A stretch of 64,000 nt of DNA from Murimonas intestini (lineage in GTDB: Bacteria > Bacillota > Clostridia > Lachnospirales > Lachnospiraceae). This document shows positions 26,437 to 35,821 of this stretch, one piece after another; the stretch's first letter is position 1; every line of letters begins with the position of its first letter. The position numbers and the translations under genes were made by a program. The notes under the pieces were generated by a model, which worked only from the letters and a program-made list of their open reading frames with translations, did not search any database and was not told where the DNA came from. The stretch spans positions 1 to 64,000 of the forward strand of contig NZ_JANKBI010000013.1 of assembly GCF_024622195.1 (NCBI RefSeq), read 5' to 3'.

Positions 26437-27387
26437 ATGACATATGTGCTGCTGCTCGCCGGGTTTATTCTTTTGATCAAGGGGGCTGATTTTTTTGTGG
26501 ATGGCAGCTCCAGTGTGGCCCGTATCCTCAGGATCCCTTCTGTCATCATCGGGCTGACGATCGTTGCCTTCGGCACAAGCATGCCTGAAGCATCCGTAAG
26601 CGTTACTGCTGCTCTCAAAGGGGCTAATGAACTGGCGCTCAGCAATGTTATAGGTTCCAATATTTTTAATCTGCTCGTGGTGACAGGCGTCTGTGCTGTT
26701 ATACGTCCTATGGCAGTCACTCAGTCTGTTATGAAAAAAGAATTTCCTTTTTCCATATTGATTACAGTCGCCCTGCTTCTGATGTGCATGGACCAGGTCT
26801 TCTTCGGAGCAGATTCAGCCGTCATCTCTAAGCTCAATGGTTTAGTGCTTCTGCTGCTCTTTATTGTTTTTCTGGCATCCACTATCCGTGACTCACTGAA
26901 AAGCCGGCGCGAATCTGCAGAGGATGACTCTCCTAAGACTATGAGCCCTCTTGCCAGCATACTCTACATCCTTGCCGGACTGGCAGGTATTGTACTGGGA
27001 GGAAACCTTGTAGTGGACAGCGCCAGTGAGATAGCCAGGTCCTTTGGCCTGAGCCAGACTTTTATAGGGCTGACGATCGTTGCCCTGGGAACTTCACTCC
27101 CTGAACTGGTGACCTCCATCGTTGCCGCCCATAAAGGCGAAAACGACATTGCACTTGGCAATGTCGTCGGTTCTAATATTTTCAATATCCTTTTGATCCT
27201 GGGGGCATCATCAGCCCTCAACCCTGTGCTTGTCAGCCAGGATTCCGTATGGGACATTTTGATCCTGATAGCATCCAGCATCCTGGTCTATGTCTTCTGC
27301 CTGACAAAAAAGACGCTGAACAGGGTGGAAGGCTTCATAATGCTACTCGCATATGCAGGTTTCTTTGCTTTTATAACCCTGCGCTAG
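26437..27387 (+). CDS. Calcium/sodium antiporter family protein (CaCA, YrbG-like)
   Basis: 316 residues with about ten membrane helices and the two inverted alpha repeats that define the CaCA superfamily: GLTIVAFGTSMPEASVSVTA near the N terminus and GLTIVALGTSLPELVTSIVA in the second half, each followed by SNVIGSNIFN or GNVVGSNIFN. The acidic residue in each GTS(M/L)PE loop binds the cation. It exchanges Ca2+ against Na+ or H+ across the membrane. The start is the ATG with AAAGGAGG eleven bases upstream; an in-frame GTG at 26410 precedes that ribosome binding site and is not used. It is a single-gene unit on the plus strand. Confidence 0.92.
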   Translation: MTYVLLLAGFILLIKGADFFVDGSSSVARILRIPSVIIGLTIVAFGTSMPEASVSVTAALKGANELALSNVIGSNIFNLLVVTGVCAVIRPMAVTQSVMKKEFPFSILITVALLLMCMDQVFFGADSAVISKLNGLVLLLLFIVFLASTIRDSLKSRRESAEDDSPKTMSPLASILYILAGLAGIVLGGNLVVDSASEIARSFGLSQTFIGLTIVALGTSLPELVTSIVAAHKGENDIALGNVVGSNIFNILLILGASSALNPVLVSQDSVWDILILIASSILVYVFCLTKKTLNRVEGFIMLLAYAGFFAFITLR

Positions 27388-27404
27388 ACATACTGTCTGC
27401 CGGA

Positions 27405-28166
27405 TCAGTCCTTTGGCACGGCCCTGCGGATGATCAGCCAGCTGGCCGCCCCAAGGATGCAGGAGAGCACTGTAAATGTGGCAGCTGCCGGATACGGTAT
27501 TCCCTTCCCCAGCCCCAGTATGGTGACCAGGGTATGGATCAGCCATCTTACAAATGCAGTTTCCCAGAAGATTTCCAGAAGCAGGGGAACCAGCACAAAG
27601 GCTGTCACTGGCAGGGCTATGGCCAGGGCTGTACGCCCTCCCTTTCCCAGCCTGTAGATCAGGCCGCTGAGCACTGTTCCCAGCATATAAGAACATATAT
27701 ATACCGCAGCGCCTACAGCCGCAAACGCTATGAAAGACCATACAGCATTGTGTTTATCTGCAAATTCTGGGTATATCTGGATCCAGACAGACTCAGTGCT
27801 TTTTGTTACCCCTGCCAGGTCAGAGATAATCCTTGACAGGAAAATAAACAGTCTGTCAGCTATGGAGAGTATCAGGGCAAACATCAGGCCTGTGCCTGCC
27901 TTGCTTATAAATATGGTTTTCCTGCTCACACCATTCTGCATCAACATCTGGAAATTTTCCCTGAAGTCCCCCGCAGCTATGATAAATACTGTCACTATCA
28001 GGATTATTTCCGCCCCGTTCAGCGTCATATTTGTTTTAAAATTATTTTTAGACGCCAGCTGGACCACTATGGCAATAATATTGATCAGCATCATTACACC
28101 ATATACGGAAAACACAGTTGTTAAAAAATCTCTTATTTCAAATTTAAAAGCCGCCTTTAATTTCAT
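27405..28166 (-). CDS. ABC-2-like membrane permease of a YtrA-type operon
   Basis: 253 residues with about six membrane helices and little sequence signature. The short extracytoplasmic loops and position directly after an ABC ATPase gene (15-base gap) indicate the membrane half of an ABC exporter. The first helix pair (TTVFSVYGVMMLINIIAIVV) and the segment GDFRENFQMLMQNGVSRKTI are like permeases in GntR/YtrA-regulated operons, which respond to cell-wall antibiotics in Bacillus. The substrate is unknown. Confidence 0.7.
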   Translation of the reverse strand: MKLKAAFKFEIRDFLTTVFSVYGVMMLINIIAIVVQLASKNNFKTNMTLNGAEIILIVTVFIIAAGDFRENFQMLMQNGVSRKTIFISKAGTGLMFALILSIADRLFIFLSRIISDLAGVTKSTESVWIQIYPEFADKHNAVWSFIAFAAVGAAVYICSYMLGTVLSGLIYRLGKGGRTALAIALPVTAFVLVPLLLEIFWETAFVRWLIHTLVTILGLGKGIPYPAAATFTVLSCILGAASWLIIRRAVPKD

Positions 28167-28181
28167 CTTTTCCTCCCCCTG

Positions 28182-29033
28182 CTATTCATTTGTCAGCTGG
28201 ATAAATAATTTCTGAAGATCCATCCCTGTCAGCTCCAGCCCTTCCGGCATGCTGCCGCGGTCCGGCCTGCCCAGCAGATACGCCGTCTTAAGCCCGCCCA
28301 GGGAATCAGTGCCGATCACATCCCTGCCTTTTATATAGCTGTCTACACGGCCGGCATTCCCGGATACCGTATAACCTTTTCCAAGGAGCTCATCCCTGGA
28401 TTCATTATAGATGATCTTTCCCCGCTTAATGATAACAATCTCCTCAATAACATTTGAAACTTCTTCTATCAGATGGGTAGAGATCACCGCTGTAAAAGGG
28501 TCTTCCCCGTATTTTGTGAGCAGGTGCTTATAGAACAGCTCCCTGTGGTTGGCATCCAGCCCCAGGACAGGCTCATCAAAAAACACATAGGGAACATTCA
28601 CACAGAGGGCCAGGATAACCTTGAATATAGTCTCATAGCCTGTCGAGAGGGAATCCACCTTCTTTTTATCAGACAATCCGAATTCCTCCGCCAGGCTGCG
28701 TGCCTTTTCCACGTCAAAATCCGGATAAAATTCCTGTGTCCACTTAAATGCCTCTTTGATTTTCATTTTTTCAGGGTACAGCGTCTTTTCACTGATCAGG
28801 AATATCTGTCCCTGAGCCATGTCATTCTCTCTCACCGGCTGCCCATCCAGCAGCACTTCCCCCTCATCAGGAAATAACCTGTTGCTGATAATATTGAGCA
28901 TGGTGGATTTCCCGGCTCCGTTTCTTCCAAGCAGTCCATATATCTTATTTTCCTCAAAGTTTAGTGTCACATTGTCAAGCGCCGTCACATCCTTAAAACG
29001 CTTGCTTACTCCTCTCAGTTCAATCCCGCTCAT
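28182..29033 (-). CDS. ABC transporter ATP-binding protein, YtrB-like
   Basis: 283 residues. Walker A is GRNGAGKST (about 36-44), Walker B VFFDEPVLGLD, and the switch histidine is in AVISTHLIEEV. The signature is degenerate (DSLSTGYETIF in place of LSGGQ), as in YtrB-type ATPases. The start overlaps the stop of the GntR gene by 4 bases, so regulator, ATPase and permease form one transcript. It is likely to energise the permease downstream; envelope stress defence is a family-based inference. Confidence 0.88.
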   Translation of the reverse strand: MSGIELRGVSKRFKDVTALDNVTLNFEENKIYGLLGRNGAGKSTMLNIISNRLFPDEGEVLLDGQPVRENDMAQGQIFLISEKTLYPEKMKIKEAFKWTQEFYPDFDVEKARSLAEEFGLSDKKKVDSLSTGYETIFKVILALCVNVPYVFFDEPVLGLDANHRELFYKHLLTKYGEDPFTAVISTHLIEEVSNVIEEIVIIKRGKIIYNESRDELLGKGYTVSGNAGRVDSYIKGRDVIGTDSLGGLKTAYLLGRPDRGSMPEGLELTGMDLQKLFIQLTNE

Positions 29034-29398
29034 CTTTCATACCCCCTCGCCACCATGGCAATGATCTCGTCCCCTGAGATTCCAAGTTTTTTTGCTTCTT
29101 CAATCAGGCTCCTGACATAGCTGTCATAGAACTCTTCTTTTCTCTTTTCTTTCAGCTTCATAACCGCTCCTTCTGTCACAAACATCCCTACTCCTCTCTT
29201 CTTATACAGCACACCTGCATCCACCAGCAGGTTTATTCCTTTTAATGCTGTGGCCGGATTTATTTTGTATGTCACGGAAAATTCAGTGATCGATGGTATC
29301 TGTTCCTCTTCTTCAAAAGCGCCTGTCAGGATCGCATCTTCGATCCCCAGCGCTATCTGCTGGAAGATAGGCCGCTCGTCCTCAAAATCAATTTTCAC
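29030..29398 (-). CDS. GntR family regulator, YtrA subfamily
   Basis: 122 residues: a winged helix-turn-helix (about 8-75, with IPSITEFSVTYKINPATALKG and a wing ending KKRGVGMFV) and a short C-terminal dimerisation tail, the size of YtrA-type regulators. The GTG start has GGAGGGGG just upstream. YtrA-type proteins repress their own operon and ABC genes follow them, as here. A palindrome just downstream of the -10 box (29452-29477) is the likely operator. Confidence 0.88.
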   Translation of the reverse strand: MKIDFEDERPIFQQIALGIEDAILTGAFEEEEQIPSITEFSVTYKINPATALKGINLLVDAGVLYKKRGVGMFVTEGAVMKLKEKRKEEFYDSYVRSLIEEAKKLGISGDEIIAMVARGYER

Positions 29399-29451
29399 AT
29401 GCCCCCTCCTCTCTACTACTGTTTTATATTTTTTAATCCCTACTTGTTATC

Positions 29452-29511
29452 TAGTTAGTTGCTTGAGTAATTAACTAATTAAATAATAGTCCATCTCAAC
29501 ACTTTTGTCAA
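29452..29511 (-). promoter_or_regulatory. Promoter and candidate operator of the YtrA-type operon
   Basis: On the minus strand TTGACA (29506-29511, perfect) and TATTAT (29483-29488) have a 17-base spacer. The inverted repeat TAGTTA / TAACTA (29452-29457 and 29472-29477, 14-base gap) lies at the transcription start, where a GntR repressor would block initiation. Confidence 0.65.
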
Positions 29512-29525
29512 GCAGAATATTTAAA

Positions 29526-29554
29526 GGAGCTGCACACCATAGTGTGACAGCTCC
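29526..29554 (-). terminator. Hairpin after the GGDEF/EAL gene
   Basis: GGAGCTG-CACAC (29526-29537) pairs with GTGTG-A-CAGCTCC (29542-29554). On the minus strand it is followed by a T/A-rich stretch (TTTAAATATT). It lies 46 bases after the stop. The T tract is weak. Confidence 0.55.
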
Positions 29555-29599
29555 TGACACATGTATATCCCGGTTTTCCATTATCCAGTTTAGAGCGGC

Positions 29600-31759
29600 T
29601 TACTCATAATCTGCCTCCCGGCAGTACTGCTGAGTCAATACAGAAGCTCCCAGGATTTGCTCTTTCCTTATTAGTTCAAAAAATGCTTCCGAACCCATGG
29701 GCCTGGCAAAGTAATACCCCTGCCCATATTCACAATGATACTGATGCAGCAGATCCAGCTGCTCCACAGTCTCAATTCCTTCCGCTAAAGAGCGTGTCTT
29801 CGGAAGTTCATGGCATATCTGCATGGTATTTTTCATAACAATACGGCTCTTCACATCGCTGCTCAATTTATCCACCAGGGATTTATCAAATTTAATCTCG
29901 TTAAAATCAAGTGTGGTCAAGATAGACAGATTAGAGTACTTAGATCCAAAATCATCCAGTGAAACAGAAAAACCCTCCCCAATGAGCTGCTCCATCAGTT
30001 CCAGCAATTGATGCGGTTCCAATTTGCTGATATTCTCTGTTACCTCTATGGTAATATTCTCAGCAGGGACTCCATATTCCTGGCAGATCTGTTTGATTTT
30101 CATTACAATATCGGAAGCCATCAGAGTCACACGTGAGAAATTTGAGGAAATATGGGTCTCGATGCCCTGCCTTTTCCACTTCTGCAGATCAGCACAGACA
30201 GTCTGAAGTACATACAGATCCAGATGACGGATCACTCGTTCTCTCTCATATTGGGGAATAAAATGATCCGGCAGTACCAGGTTTCCCCGTTTGTTCCATT
30301 TTCGCACCAGAGCTTCAGCGCCTATGATCCGTCCTGTTTTAAGACATATCTGGGGCTGATAGTAGACCTCAAAGCGGCGGTCTGCAATATCCTCCAGAAG
30401 CTCGGTGGCGATGCCGGCCCGCGCCCTTCTGTCACCCTGCAGAACTGCATGATAATACCGCTGCTTTTCTGCATACATTAAATCATCAGCTTTCAGTATC
30501 TCTTCATCAGCAGATATATTTCCTTCTTTCCAGGTGTGCCCAATTGATACGTCATACTCTTTATTCTTATTAAAATCCCGGACCAGTTTTTCCGTGAGTG
30601 CCCGGAATTCCTGTTCTTCTATATCCACACAGAGTACTGTAAACTCATCTCCGCCCACCCTGTATGCTTCAGGTCCAACGCGCAGCTTCAGGGTATCCGC
30701 CACCTTTTTGATCACCCTGTCCCCATATTCATGACCATTACTGTCGTTGATTTTCTTCATCCCGTTAATGTCAATATAGATAACACCAAGGGACTGCAGT
30801 GTTTGACCTGACAGCTTGTCCAGCATCTTTATGTAACTGTTCCTGTTCTGCAGGCCGGTGAGGAAGTCTGTATAGCTGGACAGCTCCAGATCCCGTATAA
30901 GCCTGCGCCGCTCCATCTCCTCCAGCACAAAGCTGCACACGCTGCGCAGCAGAGTCAGGTCATCCGTGCTTTCCCTTGGATTGTCTACGCCAAGGAACCC
31001 TATAATCTTCCCATTTTTTCTAAGCGGAGCGACGGCAAGGCTTTCAATCCCCTGATCCTTTAAGATACGGTACTCAGGTGTATCTATTTCCAGGTCTTTA
31101 TCCAGCGAAGTAATAAAAAACTCTCCGTCAAGCTCAAATTTATAATTCCACTCTCTGACGTATTCTATTGGAATTTCCTGCAGGACCTTCATTTGATGCA
31201 GGATATCAGGAGCGCACCACTCAAATGTATTTTTGATATAATTTTTTTCATATTCAAAGATATATGCACGGTCCGCAGTGTAGAAATGGCCGATGATCTC
31301 CAAAAAGCGGTCCACCGCCGCATTAACATCTGCTTCACTGGAAAGCGTCTGAATGCAGTCCACCAATGTCTCTTCCACTGTAAGGCGGCTTGAAACACGG
31401 TCGAACCTTACTTTCTGGTCTGTGATATCCCGTGCTATCTCAAGCCTGCAGCTTTTTCCCTCAAACGTGACTAAGATGTCTGTAATATCAAACCATGTCT
31501 GAAGCTTTTCGTTATAATGCTGCCAATGATACGGCTTGTCCGGTATCAATTTACTGTTTGTACAGAATGGGCAGACCGTGTCCATGCCCTGAATCAGCTG
31601 GTAGCATTTTCTTCCGTAAGTCTCCTGCACATCCTTGAATCCGTAAAGGGTGGCTGCTGGTTGAGTCATATATATTATTTCATTGGTATCCGTATCTGTA
31701 GCATACGCCACCAAATTTTGCAGGTTAATAATAGATTGTTCAAAAAAAGCTTCTCTCAC
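29600..31759 (-). CDS. PAS-GAF-GGDEF-EAL cyclic-di-GMP signalling protein
   Basis: 719 residues, no membrane segment. N-terminal PAS (about 10-120) includes a CPFC motif after TYGRKCYQL. A GAF-like domain (about 130-290) follows. The GGDEF domain has an intact active site (YRVGGDEF, near residue 366) but no RxxD inhibitory site just before it. The EAL domain carries EAL (near 480), ITIEVTEN, SLDDFGSKYSNL, EIKFDKSLV and LAEGIETVEQ, so the residues for cyclic-di-GMP hydrolysis are present. It may both make and break cyclic-di-GMP, or use GGDEF as a GTP sensor. The GTG start has GGGAGG eight bases upstream. It lies 57 bases after the hybrid kinase in the same direction. Confidence 0.92.
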   Translation of the reverse strand: MREAFFEQSIINLQNLVAYATDTDTNEIIYMTQPAATLYGFKDVQETYGRKCYQLIQGMDTVCPFCTNSKLIPDKPYHWQHYNEKLQTWFDITDILVTFEGKSCRLEIARDITDQKVRFDRVSSRLTVEETLVDCIQTLSSEADVNAAVDRFLEIIGHFYTADRAYIFEYEKNYIKNTFEWCAPDILHQMKVLQEIPIEYVREWNYKFELDGEFFITSLDKDLEIDTPEYRILKDQGIESLAVAPLRKNGKIIGFLGVDNPRESTDDLTLLRSVCSFVLEEMERRRLIRDLELSSYTDFLTGLQNRNSYIKMLDKLSGQTLQSLGVIYIDINGMKKINDSNGHEYGDRVIKKVADTLKLRVGPEAYRVGGDEFTVLCVDIEEQEFRALTEKLVRDFNKNKEYDVSIGHTWKEGNISADEEILKADDLMYAEKQRYYHAVLQGDRRARAGIATELLEDIADRRFEVYYQPQICLKTGRIIGAEALVRKWNKRGNLVLPDHFIPQYERERVIRHLDLYVLQTVCADLQKWKRQGIETHISSNFSRVTLMASDIVMKIKQICQEYGVPAENITIEVTENISKLEPHQLLELMEQLIGEGFSVSLDDFGSKYSNLSILTTLDFNEIKFDKSLVDKLSSDVKSRIVMKNTMQICHELPKTRSLAEGIETVEQLDLLHQYHCEYGQGYYFARPMGSEAFFELIRKEQILGASVLTQQYCREADYE

Positions 31760-31815
31760 AGTATACCTCCCAAATAATCAAACCTCTGCATCTCTCCAAT
31801 GTACGGATTCAGGTG

Positions 31816-34800
31816 CTAACATTCTGCAGAAGCCAAATACTTTTCAATTTCCAGGGCAAGAGTATCAAAACTCAATGGCTTTGCCATATGTCCGTTCATT
31901 CCAACAGCTTCTGCATTACGTATATCCTCAACAAAAGCATCAGCCGTCATTGCGATGATGGGGACTGTCCGGGCATCTGTACGGTCAAGCGCACGGATCG
32001 CACTGGCAGCCTCATAGCCATTCATCACCGGCATCTGTATATCCATTAATATCAGTGAATAGTAGCCGGGAGAGCTCTCCTGAAAGAGCCTCAGCGCTTC
32101 CCTGCCATTTACCGCCGCCTCCAGCCTGGCTCCAAAACCTCCCAGCAGCTCCATGGCAATTTCCCTGTTCAGTTCATTATCCTCTGCAAGCAGGATTGTT
32201 TTATCATGGAAATCGTATGCCGCTGTTTCATGGCTTGATATTTCTGCACCATTAATGTACTTCTGCATACAATTCTGAAATGTGGATTGGAAAAAGGGCT
32301 TTTCTATATATCCGTCAATACCTGCAGTCATCCCGTCCTTGATTTCGCTCCAGTCATAGGCTGATACAATCAGCAGCGGCAGCGCCCCCGCGTATTCCCT
32401 CCGGATTTGTTCTAATGCCCCCAACTCTTCCCGCCGGAGTATTTCCCAGTCTATGATTACCATCTGATACTTCTCGCCTGCCTGCCGCCTGCCACAGATA
32501 TGTGCCGCTGCCTCACCAACGTTTTTTGCACAGTCCGCCTCAGCTCCGAGACTGCTCAGAGCTTCCTGCGCGTCCTTCAGGACAACCGGGTCTGAGTCAA
32601 CCAGCAAAATTCTTTCTTTGTCACCAATATGCTCTGTTGGAATATCCAAGATATTGCTGTACTGCATGGGCAGTGTCACACAAAAGGTGGATCCATGCCC
32701 CGGCAGGCTGTCCAGTCTGATATCTCCGCCCATCAGCTCAGTGAGCCGCTTCACTATGGCAAGGCCAAGGCCGCTGCCTTCAATCCTGTCTGTACGGCTG
32801 TCACTTTCCCGGGCAAATGTCTCAAAAATATGTTCCTGAAAGTCCTCCTTTATGCCAGGACCCGTATCTGAGATTGTAAAGGAAAGGGCAGAGTTCCCCG
32901 GCAGCTGCTCCACTTCAAAAATGATCTCTCCGTATTCCGGTGTGAATTTTGATGCATTTGACAGCAGGTTCAATAAAATCTGACGCAGCCGCAGCTCATC
33001 GCTGTAAAAATGCTCCTGCCTTACATTCAGCAGATGAACCTTGAACGTCTGCTGCTTAGTACGGATATTTGGCAGGGTAATCATGATGATCTCCCTGATT
33101 AATTCCGGCAGTGAAAGAGAAGCCATATGAATAGAGACCTTGCCGCTTTCAATTTGTGACATATCCAGCACGTCATTGATCAGTCCCAGAAGGTGGTGGC
33201 TGGAAAGGCGTATTTTATCCAGGCAGTCCTTCACACGTTCTGGTTCCCGAAGGTGGGCATCGGCAATCTCCGTCATGCCGGCAATGGCATTCATGGGTGT
33301 CCGGATATCATGGCTCATCCGGGAGAGGAAATCCGACTTGGCTGCATTTGCCAGTTTAGCGGCCTTTAGAGCCGTATTGAGCATTTCCGTGCGCTCTTCC
33401 AGCTGATGCTGGAGCTTTCTCAGTTCAGTAATATCTGTAATATCTATATAAACCACCAGGTAAACAGGGTCATCCGCAACAGAATCAATACAGGTGCCGT
33501 GAAGCTGAAGCCAGCAGTCCCTGCCATATTTATCCCTGACCCGGATAGATTCATCCAGCTCCAGAGCTTCTCTATTCCGCAGTTTAGGCAGCCTGTCCTC
33601 AATGATATGACGGCTCTCAGGCTGTAAGACCCCCATGAAATCAGCTGCCGCCAGATTGTCCAGGTCCACATCAAAGAAATCCTTTATGCGGCTGCTTGCA
33701 TCAATGATCACAATCCTGTCTGGCAGGATCCTGTATTTTACGATAAAACCAGGTACATGCTCATAAGCAACACTTTTATCCTGCTGAGCCTGCAGCAGTT
33801 CTGTGACGTCAATCATAGTAGTATAAGCCAGCTGTTTTCCGTCCTGATATTCATTTGTAAAGAAATCCACCAGTTTCACCCACCGGGAGGACCCGCCCGG
33901 AAGCTTCATGGGAAGATAAGCCTCAAAGCTGTCCTCCCCCGCTGCGTACATGTTATCTATTTTATTGCAGAGAATATCCCAGGACTCCGGATTGTCCGTG
34001 AAATACTCGTCACAATGATTATGAAACCGGGCCTCATATTCGGATTTCGTATACCCAATGAGCTGATAATAAAAATCATTGGCCCAGACAACTGAGAAAT
34101 GCTCGTCCACCTTGTGCTTGCTGACGCTGACCTTCATTGCCTGCATCATCATTTCCAGCTCATTCTTGGTCTGCACAAGCTCTGTCACATCTGTCATAAC
34201 GGTGTAGGAGGTGCGGTAGCCATCAACATACCGGTCTGTAAAAAAGCTGACAAGTTTTACCCAATAGCTGGAACCGTCCTCATATTTCATGGGGACGATC
34301 AATTCATATTTATCCTCCCCCTTTTCCAGGACGGATTCGACTTTTTTTGTAAGCAGCTCCCAGCCTTCCGGGTTATTACCATAGTACTCATCCGCATGGT
34401 TGTGGAACAAAGCCTCATACTTAGGCTTTGGATAACCAATCAGTTTGTAATAAAATTCATTGGCCCAGATGCAGGTATAGTGCTCATCCACCAGATGAGA
34501 ACTGACACTGACATTGAGGGCGCTCATAAGCATTTCCTGCTCACGTGTCATCGTCTCATAGTTTTGCTGCGCGCGCAGCTGCTCCCTCTGTGCCTGCATC
34601 ATATCTGTCACATCGATCATAGTAGTGTAGGCCACCCGGTACCCGTACATGTATTCATCAGTAAAGACAGCCTGCAGTTTGACCCAGAATGGGGAGCCGT
34701 CCGGATAGACCATGGGCAGATAAACGGAGTATCCCTTTTCTCCGCCCTCCAGGCTGGCCTTTATCTTTTCAGTAAGCAGCTTCCAGCCCTCCGGATTCGT

Positions 34801-35052
34801 TTCAAAATACCTGTCACATTGGTTTTGAAAACGGGCCTCATACTCGGACTTGGTATAACCGATCAGTTCGTAATAGTAGTTGTTGGCCCAGATGCATGTG
34901 AGATGTTCATCCATAAGATGTTTACTAACACTTGCACCTAATACCCCCATCAGCATGCTGTATTCGTTATTGAGCTGCTCATAGCTTAAATTGATTTCCA
35001 CCAGTCTCTCCTCCATCGTATCGTTTACTGCAGATTGATGATATTGTAACAA
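31816..35052 (-). CDS. Hybrid histidine kinase with four PAS domains and two receiver domains
   Basis: 1,078 residues, no membrane segment, so a cytoplasmic sensor. Residues ~33-425 hold three closely similar PAS units of about 130 residues, each with the pattern VS(K/S)H..DEH...(I/V)WAN(D/E/N)(F/Y)YY and GYT/PK(S/P)(E/K)YEA. A fourth PAS (about 430-555) differs. HisKA has the phospho-histidine in FLSRMSHDIRTPMNAI (near 579), and the ATPase domain has LSNASKF, DTGPGI and GSGLGLAI. REC1 (phospho-Asp near 866 in VIIDWEI) is degenerate around the site; REC2 (near 1002 in LILMDIQMPVMNGYE) is canonical. The start is TTG with AGGAT eight bases upstream. The downstream GGDEF/EAL gene is a possible functional partner. 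Confidence 0.92.
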   Translation of the reverse strand: MLQYHQSAVNDTMEERLVEINLSYEQLNNEYSMLMGVLGASVSKHLMDEHLTCIWANNYYYELIGYTKSEYEARFQNQCDRYFETNPEGWKLLTEKIKASLEGGEKGYSVYLPMVYPDGSPFWVKLQAVFTDEYMYGYRVAYTTMIDVTDMMQAQREQLRAQQNYETMTREQEMLMSALNVSVSSHLVDEHYTCIWANEFYYKLIGYPKPKYEALFHNHADEYYGNNPEGWELLTKKVESVLEKGEDKYELIVPMKYEDGSSYWVKLVSFFTDRYVDGYRTSYTVMTDVTELVQTKNELEMMMQAMKVSVSKHKVDEHFSVVWANDFYYQLIGYTKSEYEARFHNHCDEYFTDNPESWDILCNKIDNMYAAGEDSFEAYLPMKLPGGSSRWVKLVDFFTNEYQDGKQLAYTTMIDVTELLQAQQDKSVAYEHVPGFIVKYRILPDRIVIIDASSRIKDFFDVDLDNLAAADFMGVLQPESRHIIEDRLPKLRNREALELDESIRVRDKYGRDCWLQLHGTCIDSVADDPVYLVVYIDITDITELRKLQHQLEERTEMLNTALKAAKLANAAKSDFLSRMSHDIRTPMNAIAGMTEIADAHLREPERVKDCLDKIRLSSHHLLGLINDVLDMSQIESGKVSIHMASLSLPELIREIIMITLPNIRTKQQTFKVHLLNVRQEHFYSDELRLRQILLNLLSNASKFTPEYGEIIFEVEQLPGNSALSFTISDTGPGIKEDFQEHIFETFARESDSRTDRIEGSGLGLAIVKRLTELMGGDIRLDSLPGHGSTFCVTLPMQYSNILDIPTEHIGDKERILLVDSDPVVLKDAQEALSSLGAEADCAKNVGEAAAHICGRRQAGEKYQMVIIDWEILRREELGALEQIRREYAGALPLLIVSAYDWSEIKDGMTAGIDGYIEKPFFQSTFQNCMQKYINGAEISSHETAAYDFHDKTILLAEDNELNREIAMELLGGFGARLEAAVNGREALRLFQESSPGYYSLILMDIQMPVMNGYEAASAIRALDRTDARTVPIIAMTADAFVEDIRNAEAVGMNGHMAKPLSFDTLALEIEKYLASAEC

Positions 35053-35235
35053 TAAAAATCATCCTAAATTTATTAGCTCTCGAAACTGTTCTAATTCAAA
35101 TTTATTGTGCTCATTTAATATTTTTTATTATAAGCTATGTTTATAAATAAATCAATAAAATAGTACCCATAATGGTGTGAAGATGATAGAATATAATTAT
35201 CTTTTTTATAAGTAATGGAATATGGTGAAAGATCT

Positions 35236-35772
35236 ATGAGGACAGGAATTATTGTATGTGGTTTAAACGGCGCCGGTAAGAGCACTCTCGGAAAATGCCT
35301 TGCGGAAAAATTGAATTTCTATTTTTTAGATAATGAAGATCTGTATTTTTCCAGGACAGATCTTTCTTATGCCTACTCATCTCCACGCACACATGAAGAA
35401 GCTGAAAAGCTTTTTTTGAGTGAAATTTCTTTTCATGAAAATTTTGTTTTTGCTTCCGTGAAAGGAGACTTCAAAGCTTCGGTCTATAATTTCTTTCAGT
35501 ATGCCGTATTGATCGAAGTTCCAAAAGATATTCGGATACAGCGAGTTAAAAATCGTTCTTTTCAGAAATTTGGTGACAGGATACTGCCGGGCGGTGATTT
35601 ACATGAGCGGGAGGAAAGTTTTTTTCATTTTGTGAAATCCAGAGCAGAGAATACTGCTGAAGAATGGGTTCAATCCTTAAAATGCCCCCTCATACGGGTA
35701 GACGGAACAAAGCCCATTGAAGAAAATACAAGGCTCATTATAGAGCAGATACAAAACCAGATTTTTACTTGA
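35236..35772 (+). CDS. P-loop nucleoside/shikimate-kinase-like ATPase
   Basis: 178 residues from the ATG at 35236; an ATG 21 bases earlier is also in frame but neither has a strong ribosome binding site (a weak GGTGA precedes the one chosen). The Walker A motif is CGLNGAGKSTLG (about 8-19), followed by a short second strand (FYFLDNEDLYF) with an acidic pair as in small-molecule kinases. A later VLIEVPKDIRIQRVKNR resembles the lid arginines. The length fits the AAA_18/AAA_33 kinase group. The substrate is unknown. It is the first of three plus-strand genes with an SdpI-like protein and a double-GntR regulator. Confidence 0.75.
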   Translation: MRTGIIVCGLNGAGKSTLGKCLAEKLNFYFLDNEDLYFSRTDLSYAYSSPRTHEEAEKLFLSEISFHENFVFASVKGDFKASVYNFFQYAVLIEVPKDIRIQRVKNRSFQKFGDRILPGGDLHEREESFFHFVKSRAENTAEEWVQSLKCPLIRVDGTKPIEENTRLIIEQIQNQIFT

Positions 35773-35821
35773 AAGCTAGTCTGATCCACAGACCAGTCTG
35801 TATTGACAGAAAGGCGTTGAA

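Noticed and set aside
34099..34941. 280-residue plus-strand open frame opposite the triple-PAS kinase
   Set aside because: Its internal repeats mirror the PAS repeats on the real strand; it is a shadow.
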